Shown one piece after another: positions 4,909 to 14,733 of a stretch of 30,631 nucleotides of DNA (positions within the stretch are counted from its first letter, which is position 1; each line of letters begins with the position of its first letter). Under the pieces are notes generated by a model that saw only the letters and a list, made by a program, of their open reading frames with translations, was not told the DNA's origin and made no database searches. The DNA is from a virus. The stretch is from positions 1 to 30,631 of the IMG/VR virus record IMGVR_UViG_3300027833_001225. One strand, given 5' to 3'. Both the position numbers and the translations under genes were made by a program.

Positions 4909-7900
4909 ATGTCAAGGGTACAACTGCCGGATGGCGGAGAAGCAATAATTGCAGATTTTGCACTAGAAAGCACAGCTCAGATGATGCTGGCGCAACTAGC
5001 ACAACTCAATGGCAATAAAGACTGGAAACTGTTAGTTGACCACGCTAAAAATAATGCAAAAGATCAAGAAACATTCCACAAATCCACACTCGAACATCAG
5101 AAAAAACTACTAGGCGAATTTGAGGATTTAGCTGACGAAGTTGAAAAGAGTAATAAAAAAGGAACTCCCCTACCGGCACCCACAGTTGGCAATGCTGGAC
5201 CCGGGCCTGCTCAAATAGGTAAAGCGGCAGATGGTGCCGCAGCTTCACTAGACAGTTTTAACAAAGGTGCTGCTAGGGGCGAAAAAATCTTTGCTGGCGT
5301 ATATGGTGCAACTGCATCAGCAATCAAAGGTATAGCAACGTCTATTGTAGTCTACGGTGGAATACTTATAGACACATTTACTGGTTTAGGTGATGAACTA
5401 AATGAGATGACAAAAGTTGGTGTAGGATTCACCGACAGTGTAGGCCAAGGTGGCATGAGTGCCACAAGTGCTATGATGTCATTGAGTAGCATGGGTATAG
5501 ATGCTGCAGGCACATTAAAGAACTTGAGTGGTGTTGTTCAAACAATGAGCAAGAAATCGTTCACAGAATTTACAGGTGCATTCATGGACGCAACTAACAG
5601 TGGTGTAGAGCTAGGCATGAGTCTAGACGACAGTGTTGAGCGTATGGGTGCAGAATTAAGAAAAAGGCAAGCAATGGGTGTTGCCGACGGCATGAATCAA
5701 GCCAGGATGAATGCACAAATTACCAAGACTATCAAGACACAACAAAAATATGCAAGTGTACTTGGTGAGAGTGTCGACGAGATAGTTAATTTTACAGACA
5801 GTTTAATACAGCAAACACCAGTACTTACTTCTAGTTTATTAAGGATGGACAGAGAATTAAGAGGTAAAGTTATATCAGGTATAACAGACTTTGCTGGCAC
5901 TATGAGAGCTATGGGCGGAGAAGCCGGTGGTGACATAGCGGCTGCTATGACAGAGGCTGCTGCAAGTGGACAATTAGGATTTAGTCAATCCATGGTTGGG
6001 TATGTTACAGCATTACCTAGTTTACAAGGCCCAATGAATAATTATATTGAGGCAATTAAGAATGGCACACTGAGTCAAGAAGATGCTGAGCAAATGGCAC
6101 TAGACATGACTTCACAGTTGGGTAATCTCAGTAAAGCAGAAAAAGATAGAATATTCTTGCTAGACAGAGCTGGCAATGCACAGGCTGCTAGTATGGCAAA
6201 GGCTATTACACAGTTCGAAGCATCTGCTAAAAAGTTAAAAGACCTAGGTCCAGGCTTAGAAATGGAAGGTGTGCAAAAAGGTTCCAACACATTAGCAAAA
6301 ATAATGAAGCAGATCACTGGTTCGTTTGAAGGTATAAAAACTGGCTTCCTACAAGGATTTGGTAATATCACCGACGGCGGCAAAGGGTTAAGCGATACTT
6401 TCGAAAAAATGAAAAAGACCGTTATGACTTCTATTAGTATAGCAATGAAGAAATTTGGTTTAGTCGGCGGCGTATTTGATGAAATGTCCGGCGCTGGAAT
6501 TAGTTTAGGCGAACAGTTAGGTAAAAAATTACCTGGCATGTTAGAAACGTTTGCAGAATATGTAGGCATGGCTATAGAAGCGTTACCGGGTATTTGGGAA
6601 GGTATTAAAAGTTTTATAAATGTTATGAAGACAGTTGGTAGCATACTAGGTGTAGTTATGAAAATAGTCTCCGGTGCTGTTACTATAGCAACTAATGCTT
6701 TCAATGCACTCTTCTCGCCTATTGATGCAGTAGCAAGTATATTTACTAAAGTTGATGGCGAAACTACAGGCTTCCTAGCAACACTTGGTAAACTAGCAGG
6801 TCTTACAGGATTAGTAGTACTTGGATTTAAAGCAGTAAGCGGTGTGCTAGGCCTCTTTGGTAAATCAATGCCAGCAATGTTTGCTAACATGGGCAAGTCT
6901 TTAATGTCCGGTGCTAAGAACATGATGGGCAAAGTCACAGGTGGTCTAAGCAAAGCAACAGGTGGAAAACTTGACGGCTTATTTGGTAAAGCCAAAGACA
7001 AGATAGCAGGCAAATCAAAAGAAATGGACATGGGCTCAAAAGCCATGGACACTGCAAGTAAGAAATCCAAGAGCTTTACAAAAACATTATCAACAGGCAT
7101 GAAAGATATATCCAAAGGTATATCTAGTACGCTAACAAATTTAAGCAAAGGTATTAGCAACTCTGTAAGCAATATTGCAACAGGCATACAAAAAGGTATA
7201 AGTGCATTATCAAAAGGTATTGCAGACGCAGGTAAAGGTATTGGAGCAGGCATTGGCGGCTTATTAAAAGGAACATTAACAGGTTTAGGGCAAGGTTTAA
7301 AAGTATTAGGTGATCCTAAAGCATTACTAGGCACAGTAGTACTAGCGGCACTAGGTGGTGCAATGTTTATTGCAGGTAAAGCATTCCAGCAGTTTGCAGA
7401 TATTAATTGGGCAGGTGTTGGCGCAGGAGCATTAGCATTAGGTGTATTAGGTGTAGCGGCAGCGTTAATAGCACCTATATCACCATTATTAATCACAGGT
7501 GCAGTAGCAATTGGTGCATTAGGCTTAGCACTTGTTCCGTTTGCTTATGCTGTAAGTTTAGCGGCACCAGCAATGGTTGAGCTAATGGGCAGCTTTAAAC
7601 TGCTCAACGAAGTTGATCCTAAAAATGTATTATTGTTAGGCCCAGCACTAGTATCACTAGCAGCCGGTATGGCTGCATTTAGTGCAGGTGGGTTAGTAGG
7701 CGGCATACTAGATGGATTAGGCAGTTTGCTTGGGCAAGACTCGCCATTTGATAAACTTGCTAAAATAGGAGCAGCAGCTCCGGCAATTAATGAAATGACA
7801 TCAAACATGGGTTCGTTTGGTACCACAGTAGAAACATTCAATGATGCAATGGAACAATTAGATGGCGCAGCTATTAAAGGTTCGTTTGAGACAATGGCAG

Positions 7901-8763
7901 AAGGCATTGACACACTAAATGCATCGATGGCTGAGATTAGTCTTGTTTCAATAATGAAAATGGCTGCTATGAAGTCATTTGGTCCTATAGCAGAAGAGCC
8001 AGCAACAGAGCCAGCAGAGCCAACCGAAGCTGAGAAGCCTAAACTTACAGACAAAGATTATGTAATGGCACGAGCAGGCGACCCAGACGCACAGGCTAGA
8101 GTTGATGCAGGCCAGACGCAGGAACAAAAAGATGAAAGAGCTAAATTTGATAAGTCTATACCAGGGCAAATACTAGCCGACACAGGCACAGACGAGAATC
8201 CATTCGCAGTGCCATTAGAGCAAGCAAAGGAATCATTAAATACAGCAATAGCGGCACAGGCAGCAGGCCTCAGGGAAGGCGTTGACTGGATAGATCAAAT
8301 GAATCTAGATAATAGTGTTAAATGGGCACAAATGGATTTAGATGACGCAACTAAGCTAGACAAAGAAGCAGCAACGAAAAAAGATAACAGTGCAGAAATA
8401 AAAACACCAGAAAAATCAAAGATTGATAGATCGCCTGCAGGTAGAGCTCAAAGACGTCAAGATCAGTTGAACAAGAAGAAGGAACAACTCCCAGAAGGTC
8501 AAACCTCAGCCACATTTGTTAACGGAAAACCAGTAAAACCAGTAGCAGCCAAGACTAATCAACCAGCACAGGCAAATGTAGCAATGGCTGCAGAAACTCC
8601 TAAAGATGCTAACAAGAAGGCTGCAGAAGGCACTGACGATTCTAGCACTAAGACAGAATCAAATAAAGAATTGTTCGAACGTATGGTTAAAAATCAAGAA
8701 CAAACTAACAAACTACTCAAATCAGGCAACAGACTTACTAGCGATCTAAGCGACGATTTCTAA
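4909..8763 (+). CDS. Tail tape-measure-like protein
   Basis: A 1284-aa protein. The N-terminal 90 residues are helical and charged. A predicted membrane-like segment lies near 139-157 and further hydrophobic stretches near 560-640. A Lys/Gly/Ser-rich repetitive section follows (about 660-790, with repeats such as KGIS and SKGI), then a very hydrophobic Ala/Gly/Leu block (about 800-910). The C-terminal 280 residues are polar, rich in Glu, Lys and Ala. This long helical and hydrophobic make-up is typical of tail tape-measure proteins, which set tail length and enter the host envelope. It occupies the neighbourhood of the gp26-type chaperone candidate. T4's own counterpart is gp29; direct homology is not visible by eye. 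The ATG follows an AGAGAGGA box. Confidence 0.6.
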   Translation: MSRVQLPDGGEAIIADFALESTAQMMLAQLAQLNGNKDWKLLVDHAKNNAKDQETFHKSTLEHQKKLLGEFEDLADEVEKSNKKGTPLPAPTVGNAGPGPAQIGKAADGAAASLDSFNKGAARGEKIFAGVYGATASAIKGIATSIVVYGGILIDTFTGLGDELNEMTKVGVGFTDSVGQGGMSATSAMMSLSSMGIDAAGTLKNLSGVVQTMSKKSFTEFTGAFMDATNSGVELGMSLDDSVERMGAELRKRQAMGVADGMNQARMNAQITKTIKTQQKYASVLGESVDEIVNFTDSLIQQTPVLTSSLLRMDRELRGKVISGITDFAGTMRAMGGEAGGDIAAAMTEAAASGQLGFSQSMVGYVTALPSLQGPMNNYIEAIKNGTLSQEDAEQMALDMTSQLGNLSKAEKDRIFLLDRAGNAQAASMAKAITQFEASAKKLKDLGPGLEMEGVQKGSNTLAKIMKQITGSFEGIKTGFLQGFGNITDGGKGLSDTFEKMKKTVMTSISIAMKKFGLVGGVFDEMSGAGISLGEQLGKKLPGMLETFAEYVGMAIEALPGIWEGIKSFINVMKTVGSILGVVMKIVSGAVTIATNAFNALFSPIDAVASIFTKVDGETTGFLATLGKLAGLTGLVVLGFKAVSGVLGLFGKSMPAMFANMGKSLMSGAKNMMGKVTGGLSKATGGKLDGLFGKAKDKIAGKSKEMDMGSKAMDTASKKSKSFTKTLSTGMKDISKGISSTLTNLSKGISNSVSNIATGIQKGISALSKGIADAGKGIGAGIGGLLKGTLTGLGQGLKVLGDPKALLGTVVLAALGGAMFIAGKAFQQFADINWAGVGAGALALGVLGVAAALIAPISPLLITGAVAIGALGLALVPFAYAVSLAAPAMVELMGSFKLLNEVDPKNVLLLGPALVSLAAGMAAFSAGGLVGGILDGLGSLLGQDSPFDKLAKIGAAAPAINEMTSNMGSFGTTVETFNDAMEQLDGAAIKGSFETMAEGIDTLNASMAEISLVSIMKMAAMKSFGPIAEEPATEPAEPTEAEKPKLTDKDYVMARAGDPDAQARVDAGQTQEQKDERAKFDKSIPGQILADTGTDENPFAVPLEQAKESLNTAIAAQAAGLREGVDWIDQMNLDNSVKWAQMDLDDATKLDKEAATKKDNSAEIKTPEKSKIDRSPAGRAQRRQDQLNKKKEQLPEGQTSATFVNGKPVKPVAAKTNQPAQANVAMAAETPKDANKKAAEGTDDSSTKTESNKELFERMVKNQEQTNKLLKSGNRLTSDLSDDF

Positions 8764-8800
8764 GCACTGCCAATATTAAATTTTATACTTTAAAATAGTT

Positions 8801-8808
8801 GATAAATA
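8801..8808 (+). promoter_or_regulatory. T4-like late promoter for the capsid block
   Basis: GATAAATA sits 30 bp before the gp20 ATG, in an AT-rich spacer. It probably drives the portal-to-capsid operon. Confidence 0.6.
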
Positions 8809-8838
8809 GTATTATCAATAACAGGACTATTATATAAT

Positions 8839-10560
8839 ATGAGTTGGCGCAAACATTTTACACCCTTTGACAATTCGGGTTTACCTTTAAACATTCAGTC
8901 AGGTGCGGATAAAAATGACGGCTCGTTCGGTGCAGCCGCAACAAGTAGATTTAATAGTTGGTTACCAGAAGTATACGCAGGAAGTCCTAATAGACTTATG
9001 CGTTATGTGCAGTATGATCAAATGGATTCGGATCTAGAAGTAAATGCCGCACTAGATACTATTGCAGAATTTGGCACACAAGAAAACGAGTACTCGGGTT
9101 TACCGTTTACTATTGACTTCTTATCGTCACCAAGTGATACAGAAGCAAAAATCATAGATAAAACATTACATAGTTGGGTTAGACTTAACAAGTTACACAA
9201 ACGTGCATTTAGAATGTTCCGTAGTACTTGTAAGTATGGCGATCAGTTTTTTATTAGAGATCCAGAAACATACGAATTGTACTGGGTTGATCCTGCAAAC
9301 ATTGAAAAGGTTGTTGTTAACGAAAGTGAAGGCAAAAAGATAGAGCAATACTTTATCAAAAACCTAGAAGCAAACTTTGCAGAGCAAGTAGCAACAAACG
9401 CAAGTGGACTACATGCAAGACCATATGGTAGTGGACAAGGCCTAACAGGCATAATGAGCCCTACTAATACAGTAAGCAACAATTACTTAACAGGATCAGT
9501 AGATGGTGCAGGCGAAGGCGTACCAGTTGATGCTAAACATGTTGTGCATGTTAGTTTAACAGAAGGCATGGATCATTCATGGCCTTTCGGCGTAAGCATA
9601 CTAGAACCAATTTTTAAAGTGTTCAAGCAGAAAGAATTGCTAGAAGACAGTATTATCATTTATCGTGTACACAGAGCACCTGAAAGACGTGTGTTCTTTA
9701 TTGACGTAGGTAATATGCCAGCCCACAAAGCACAGCAGTACTTAGAACGTGTAAAATACGAAGTACAGCAAAAACGTGTACCTAACAGCAAGGGCGATGG
9801 TAGCAGTGTAACAGACAGTGCATACAATCCAATGAGTATGTTAGAAGATTACTTCTTTGCACAAACAGCAGACGGACGTGGTTCTAAAGTTGATACACTA
9901 CCGGGTGGTGAGAACTTAGGCCAAATAGACGACCTTAGATACTTTAATAACAAACTATTACGTGGTTTGCGTATTCCTGCTAGTTATTTGCCAACAGGAC
10001 CAGACGATGGAAGTGCTACTTACAACGATGGCAAAGTAGGTGTTGCATACATTCAAGAATATAGATTTGCAAAGTATGTTGAAAGACTGCAAAAGCAAGT
10101 ACAAGAAGATTTAGATAGAGAATTTAAACTGTTCCTAAAATACAAAGGCATAGATATTGATAACAGCACATTTAGAATGTTGTTTAACAAGCCAATGAAC
10201 TTTAGTAGTTACAGAGAATTACAACTTAATACAGAACGTGCTCAGATGTTTAATCAAGTTGCAAACTTACCATACATGAGTAAGCGATTCGCTTTACAGA
10301 AGTATATGGGTTTAAGCGACAACGAAATGAAGCAAAACGAAGAGCAGTGGCGTGAAGAGAACGATTATCAGAAATATCAAGATAATGAAAAAGCAGCCGC
10401 ACTTAAGAACATAGGTATTAGACCAGAACCTAATGCCGCAGTTGATTTAGACGCAGAACCAGACCTTTCTGGGCTTGAAGATCCGACATTAGGCGGAGAA
10501 GACATAAATACAACTATAGACAATACAGTTCCACCAGCAGAAGGCGAGGGTTTAGTATAA
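8839..10560 (+). CDS. 20: Portal vertex protein gp20
   Basis: A 573-aa protein, slightly longer than T4 gp20 (524 aa). Recognisable portal features include the N-terminal stretch around NSWLPEVYAGSPNRLMRY, the DLEVNAALDTIAEFGTQ helix, the SILEPIFKVFKQKELLEDS segment, VHRAPERRVFFIDVGNMP, and RIPASYLPTGPDDG. The portal dodecamer forms the DNA entry vertex of the head and the platform for the packaging motor. It heads the head-assembly operon in the T4 order. Its stop overlaps the next start as TAATG. Confidence 0.93.
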   Translation: MSWRKHFTPFDNSGLPLNIQSGADKNDGSFGAAATSRFNSWLPEVYAGSPNRLMRYVQYDQMDSDLEVNAALDTIAEFGTQENEYSGLPFTIDFLSSPSDTEAKIIDKTLHSWVRLNKLHKRAFRMFRSTCKYGDQFFIRDPETYELYWVDPANIEKVVVNESEGKKIEQYFIKNLEANFAEQVATNASGLHARPYGSGQGLTGIMSPTNTVSNNYLTGSVDGAGEGVPVDAKHVVHVSLTEGMDHSWPFGVSILEPIFKVFKQKELLEDSIIIYRVHRAPERRVFFIDVGNMPAHKAQQYLERVKYEVQQKRVPNSKGDGSSVTDSAYNPMSMLEDYFFAQTADGRGSKVDTLPGGENLGQIDDLRYFNNKLLRGLRIPASYLPTGPDDGSATYNDGKVGVAYIQEYRFAKYVERLQKQVQEDLDREFKLFLKYKGIDIDNSTFRMLFNKPMNFSSYRELQLNTERAQMFNQVANLPYMSKRFALQKYMGLSDNEMKQNEEQWREENDYQKYQDNEKAAALKNIGIRPEPNAAVDLDAEPDLSGLEDPTLGGEDINTTIDNTVPPAEGEGLV

Positions 10561-10760
10561 TGAAAATAAATGAATTTTACGAACCTAGCAGAGATCAAGA
10601 AGCAATGCGTTCTGAGGAAGATACTAGAAAGTCTAAACTAACACTTAAAGAATTGAACAAATTAAGAAAAGTTAGAGAAATTAGCAGAGCAGAAGAAATA
10701 GAACATACAAAATTTGTAAAAGTTATGTATAAAGCTGGTGGCGAAGAGCCAGCACTGTAA
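10560..10760 (+). CDS. Small protein in the gp67/gp68 position
   Basis: A 66-aa, strongly charged helical protein (LKELNKLRKVREISRAEE), starting within the stop of gp20. T4-like phages carry one or two small prohead core genes (67 and 68) between 20 and 21, and this gene sits there. Similarity to either cannot be established by eye, so a prohead or core role rests on position. Confidence 0.6.
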   Translation: MKINEFYEPSRDQEAMRSEEDTRKSKLTLKELNKLRKVREISRAEEIEHTKFVKVMYKAGGEEPAL

Positions 10761-10915
10761 GCACACCCACATTTTCCAGAAAAGTCGCTTATGACTGTTT
10801 TGGTACCAAAAAAACACCATTATAACACATATTTTATCGATTGCTATAAGTAAATGGTAATCATGCAATTCTTATTGGCGTAAGTTTGCATTAAAAAACA
10901 ATTAAGGAGGCCACA
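10761..10915. other. 155-bp spacer with hairpins before the acidic core gene
   Basis: It contains a loopless palindrome TTTTGGTACCAAAA (about 10798-10811) and a late-promoter-like TATAAGTA (10845-10852). A stem-loop at 10863-10891 has ATGCAA pairing with TTGCAT and CTTA pairing with TAAG. A strong AAGGAGG ribosome site lies at 10904-10910. It is the largest spacer inside the otherwise compact head operon, so it may set the level of the core protein separately. Confidence 0.45.
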
Positions 10916-11647
10916 ATGTCTAAGAAGTTAGAATCAATATTAGAACTTCTCCTTGCTGAAGAAAACGAGAAAGCCGAAGAGTTGTTACATGAGTATGTCG
11001 TAGACAAAGCCCGTGAGCAATATGAAAGCCTACTTGATGATGAGGTAGAGGAAGAAGAAGTAAGTGAAGTAATTGACCAAAGTAATGACTTTGTTGATGA
11101 CATCACTACAGACGAAGACGAAATCAAAGCTGATGAAATTGGCGAAGAGGACGACGAAGAAAGCGACAATCCTTTTGCAGACGCAGAAGAATCAGAAGAC
11201 GAGTCAGAAGGTGAAGAAGACCTAGAAGACAAAGTTGATGATATCGCTGACGAACTAGAATCATTAAAAGCAGAATTTGATGCACTAATGGCAGACGGTG
11301 ATGAACCAGAAGCTGAGTTAGGTGACGAAGAAGAAGCAGAACTTGATATGGACGGTGAAGAAGAACTTGATTTAGAGAGTGTTGAATACGATCTAGATGA
11401 AGCTACAGACGAAGACGAAGACGAAGTTGTTGAAGAAGCAACTAAGTTATCTGACAACGTTGCTGCACCTAAAGCAGGCGAAGCAGATTCAACAGAATCA
11501 CCTTTAACTAAAGCACCAAAAGCAACTAAAGTAGCAGGCGCTGGTTCACCAGTAAAAGCAAAAGACGGTAGCGAAGGTGTCAAAGGCGAAAGTGCTAAAG
11601 ACAACACACCTACAGACAACATTAAAGTTGAGCCTAAAAAGGCGTAA
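10916..11647 (+). CDS. Acidic prohead core protein (gp67-like)
   Basis: A 243-aa, extremely acidic protein. The N-terminus (KLESILELLLAEENEKAEELLHEYVVDKAREQYESLL) matches the pattern of prohead core proteins of T4-like cyanophages. The middle is Asp/Glu-rich low complexity, and the last 80 residues are Ala/Lys/Pro-rich. T4 gp67 is much shorter (about 80 aa). Such proteins fill the prohead core and are degraded by gp21 during maturation. A strong ribosome site suggests high output. The long open frame on the opposite strand is a by-product of the GAA/GAC-rich codons. Confidence 0.7.
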   Translation: MSKKLESILELLLAEENEKAEELLHEYVVDKAREQYESLLDDEVEEEEVSEVIDQSNDFVDDITTDEDEIKADEIGEEDDEESDNPFADAEESEDESEGEEDLEDKVDDIADELESLKAEFDALMADGDEPEAELGDEEEAELDMDGEEELDLESVEYDLDEATDEDEDEVVEEATKLSDNVAAPKAGEADSTESPLTKAPKATKVAGAGSPVKAKDGSEGVKGESAKDNTPTDNIKVEPKKA

Positions 11648-11665
11648 GTAGGAGATTAGATTAAG

Positions 11666-12292
11666 ATGCAATCCAGAAAGTTATACGAATATTTGAATCC
11701 TAGTACTGCTAATATGCAGATCATGGAATCACAAGACGGTAAAGACCTTTTCATGCAAGGATTATTCATTCAAGGCGATGTAAAAAATCAAAATGGACGA
11801 GTATACCCAAAAGATGAAATTGCTCGTGCTGTTGAAAGTGTTCGTACACGTTTAGGCGAAGGCGAAACTGTAATGGGAGAGTTAGATCACCCAGAAGAGT
11901 TACAAATTAACTTAGACAGAGTAAGTCATATCATTACAGAAATGCATTGTGATGACGCTAATGGACTAGGCAAATTAAAAATTATAGATACACCCATGGG
12001 TAACATTGCGAAAGCATTGTTAAAAGCAGGGGCAAAGCTAGGCGTGAGCAGTAGAGGCAGTGGTAATGTAAATGAGTCAGGTAAAGTATCTGACTTTGAT
12101 ATTATAACAGTCGACATTGTGGCCCAGCCTAGTGCACCAGATGCTTATCCCAAGACTATCTATGAAAGTCTATTTAACATGAAAGGCGGTGCAATGTTGC
12201 ACGAATTAGCCGGACAAGTTACACACGACATAAGTGCAGAAAAACATCTGATAGGTGAGATACACAAACTTATCAGAGAATTAAAAATATAA
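11666..12292 (+). CDS. 21: Prohead core protease gp21
   Basis: A 208-aa serine protease of the T4 gp21 family, about the T4 length. The probable catalytic residues are H75 in GELDHPE, S128 or S129 in GVSSRGSG, and D150 in DIITVDIV. It matures the prohead by cutting core and capsid proteins after L/I-x-E motifs. The gene follows the acidic core gene by 18 bp, with a TAGGAGA ribosome site. Confidence 0.92.
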   Translation: MQSRKLYEYLNPSTANMQIMESQDGKDLFMQGLFIQGDVKNQNGRVYPKDEIARAVESVRTRLGEGETVMGELDHPEELQINLDRVSHIITEMHCDDANGLGKLKIIDTPMGNIAKALLKAGAKLGVSSRGSGNVNESGKVSDFDIITVDIVAQPSAPDAYPKTIYESLFNMKGGAMLHELAGQVTHDISAEKHLIGEIHKLIRELKI

Positions 12293-12311
12293 CAGGAAGT
12301 AGGAGACTACT

Positions 12312-13421
12312 ATGGCAGTGACATTTAAAGACCTAATTGAAGGAACAGATTTAACTTCTGAAGTTAAAGAGTCCTTACAAGAAGCATGGGAAGCCAAGGT
12401 ATCTGAAGCAAAAGAGCAAATGACAGCTGAACTCCGTGAGGAGTTTGCACAGCGTTACGAGCATGACAAGAGTCAAATCGTAGAAGCAGTGGACAACTTT
12501 ATCACTGATAAAGTAACAGCAGAAGTTGCAGAAATTGCAGAAGAAAAAGGTGCCTTAGCGGAAGACAGAGTCAAATATCACAAAGCCATTAGTGAACACG
12601 CTAAACTGTTGAATTCTTTCGTAACTGAAAGTTTAGCAAAAGAAGTTAAAGAACTCCGTGCAGACAAATCAAGAGTAGCAGAACATGTTACTAAACTTGA
12701 TGAGTTTATCACAGAATCTTTAGCATCTGAAATTGCTGAATTCCACGAAGATAAGAAATCATTAGTAGAGCAAAAAGTTAAAATGGTAAGAGAAGGCAAA
12801 GCACAATTAGCGGAAGCTAAGAAGAGCTTTATTTCTAAGGCTGCTAACTTAATTGAGAATAAAATCAATACAGTTATCACCGAAGAAGTCAAATCTTTCC
12901 GTGATGATATCACTAAGAGCCGTGAGAATGACTTTGGACGTCGAATTTTTGAATCTTTCGCTAACGAGTACAACACATCGTACTTAAACGAAAGCAAAGA
13001 AATTAAGACATTACAGAGAACACTCGCTGAGATGGAAACTAAGATTAACGAAGCAACAGACAGTGTAGAAGCATCGCAAGACGCAGCTAAACTTACTGAA
13101 AGCAAGTTAAGAATAGCAGAAGATCGTTACACTCGTAAAGAGACACTTAACGAACTAATGGCACCACTTGGCAAAGAGAAGAAAGAAATCATGTCAGACT
13201 TACTTGAAAGTGTTACCACTGAAAAACTAGAAGGTGCTTTTAACAAGTACTTGCCTAGCGTTTTAGATGGCGAAACACCTAGAGTGAAGAAGACATTGTC
13301 TGAATCAGTAATCAAAGAACATACTGGTAACAAAGAATCTGTGCAAACAGCTTCTGATGACGAAACAGATAATGTAGTCGAATTAGATTACATTAAAAAA
13401 CTAGCCGGACTTTCAAAATAA
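12312..13421 (+). CDS. 22: Prohead scaffold protein gp22
   Basis: A 369-aa, almost fully helical, Glu/Lys-rich protein with long coiled-coil stretches, located between the protease and major capsid genes exactly as in T4. It is longer than T4 gp22 (269 aa) and has an internal near-repeat (HAKLLNSFVTESLAKEVKEL and HVTKLDEFITESLASEIAEF). It forms the prohead core around which gp23 assembles and is then cut up by gp21; several L/I-x-E sites are present. Confidence 0.85.
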   Translation: MAVTFKDLIEGTDLTSEVKESLQEAWEAKVSEAKEQMTAELREEFAQRYEHDKSQIVEAVDNFITDKVTAEVAEIAEEKGALAEDRVKYHKAISEHAKLLNSFVTESLAKEVKELRADKSRVAEHVTKLDEFITESLASEIAEFHEDKKSLVEQKVKMVREGKAQLAEAKKSFISKAANLIENKINTVITEEVKSFRDDITKSRENDFGRRIFESFANEYNTSYLNESKEIKTLQRTLAEMETKINEATDSVEASQDAAKLTESKLRIAEDRYTRKETLNELMAPLGKEKKEIMSDLLESVTTEKLEGAFNKYLPSVLDGETPRVKKTLSESVIKEHTGNKESVQTASDDETDNVVELDYIKKLAGLSK

Positions 13422-13436
13422 CAGGAGTAATTAATA

Positions 13437-14576
13437 ATGGCAAATTTATTTGAAAGCAACTGGTCCGCAACCAAAGAAGCATTGCTTGAAGGTGTTTCTG
13501 GAAACAGAAAATCTTCATTGGATGTGGTCCTCGAAAATACGAAACGCTATTTGTCAGAGGCCGCAACTACAGGTGCAACAGGTGCAGGTTCAGTCGCAAC
13601 TTTAAACAAGGTAATGTTACCTTTAATCAGAAGGGTTATGCCTTCAGTAATAGCTAACGAGCTAGTCGGTGTTCAACCAATGACTGGTCCAGTTGGCCAA
13701 ATACATACACTAAGAGTCCGTTATGCGGAAACTGGTGGTGGTGCAACAGCAGGTGACGAGGCTTTAAGTCCTTTCAAACTTGCTTCAACTTATGCAGGTT
13801 CTCCAGATGCTACAGCAGCAGCTGAAGGTAATCCTGGACGTAAGATGAGCATCCAAATCTTAAAAGAAACAGTGGAAGCTAAGACTAGACGTCTAAGTGC
13901 TCGTTGGACTTTTGAGGCAGCTCAAGATGCAGAATCTATGCACGGCGTTGATGTCGAAGCAGAAATTATGCAGGCTCTAGCTCAGGAAATCGTAGTTGAA
14001 ATCGACCAAGAAATTATCGGTTCATTACGTTCATTAGCAGGTGCTGGTACTACTTTAGACTTTAGTTCTTTAAGTGGTCAATCAGTATACGTTGGTGACA
14101 GACACGCAGCTTTAGCTATTGAAGTTAATAGAGCAGCAAACAGAATCGCAGCAAGAACACGTCGTGGCGCTGGTAACTACATCGTAGTATCTCCAGAAGC
14201 ATTGACAATCTTGCAAAGTGCATCAACTTCAACGTTCGCAAGAACAACTGAAGGTTCTTTTGACGCTCCTACAAACACTAAGTTTGTTGGAACATTAAAC
14301 GGAACAATCAAAGTATTCGTAGACAACTACGCAGCTGACGGTACTAAAGTACTTGTTGGTTACAAAGGTTCAAGCGAGTCAGATGCTCCAGCATTCTACT
14401 GTCCTTATATCCCATTAATGAGCACAGGTCCAGTTATGGATCCTAGCACATTTGAACCAGTAGTTAGCTTTATGACACGTTATGGTTATAAAGAACTAAC
14501 AAACACTGCTTCATCTTTGGGTAACGCAGCAGACTACGTTGACGCAATTACATTGTCCAACATAGCATTCCAGTAA
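13437..14576 (+). CDS. 23: Major capsid protein gp23
   Basis: A 379-aa protein of the gp23 family, shorter than T4's 521 aa but in the range of compact marine relatives. Family-like blocks include LPLIRRVMPSVIANELVGVQPM, RLSARWTFEAAQDAESMHGVD, the YIVVSPEAL segment and the C-terminal YCPYIPLMSTGPVMDPSTFEPVVSFMTRYG. It forms the head shell. A protease site of the L-x-E type occurs at YLSE41-A, so about 40 residues may be removed on maturation. An AGGAG box precedes the ATG and a strong terminator follows the stop. Confidence 0.94.
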   Translation: MANLFESNWSATKEALLEGVSGNRKSSLDVVLENTKRYLSEAATTGATGAGSVATLNKVMLPLIRRVMPSVIANELVGVQPMTGPVGQIHTLRVRYAETGGGATAGDEALSPFKLASTYAGSPDATAAAEGNPGRKMSIQILKETVEAKTRRLSARWTFEAAQDAESMHGVDVEAEIMQALAQEIVVEIDQEIIGSLRSLAGAGTTLDFSSLSGQSVYVGDRHAALAIEVNRAANRIAARTRRGAGNYIVVSPEALTILQSASTSTFARTTEGSFDAPTNTKFVGTLNGTIKVFVDNYAADGTKVLVGYKGSSESDAPAFYCPYIPLMSTGPVMDPSTFEPVVSFMTRYGYKELTNTASSLGNAADYVDAITLSNIAFQ

Positions 14577-14600
14577 GCCTTAAAACTTATAAGAATAGGA

Positions 14601-14628
14601 AAAAGCACTCTTCGGAGTGCTTTTTTTT
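14601..14628 (+). terminator. Strong intrinsic terminator after gp23
   Basis: GCACTC-TTCG-GAGTGC followed by eight T, with A-rich DNA upstream. The UUCG tetraloop makes this very stable. The same hairpin and T tract recur at 25562-25586. Confidence 0.92.
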
Positions 14629-14733
14629 GACTTAAATATCAGTATCTAAATTACCTCAACATTTATACACGGTGTGAACTTAACAGGCATTACAATATGC
14701 TATAATCAAGCATTAAATAATATGTACAAACAC

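Noticed and set aside
6075-7496. 473-codon open frame antisense to the tape-measure gene
   Set aside because: Its product is a Pro/Ala/Asn-rich sequence with no domain, and the plus-strand gene explains the composition. The open antisense frame follows from the codon pattern of the tape-measure gene.
10891-11622. 243-codon Ser-rich open frame antisense to the acidic core gene
   Set aside because: It is the mirror of GAA/GAC/GAT-rich codons in a clearly supported gene, giving poly-Ser without any fold signal.
14632-14640. Late promoter (CTTAAATA) after the gp23 terminator
   Set aside because: It lies about 200 bp from the next start and a perfect sigma-70 promoter sits much closer to that gene.
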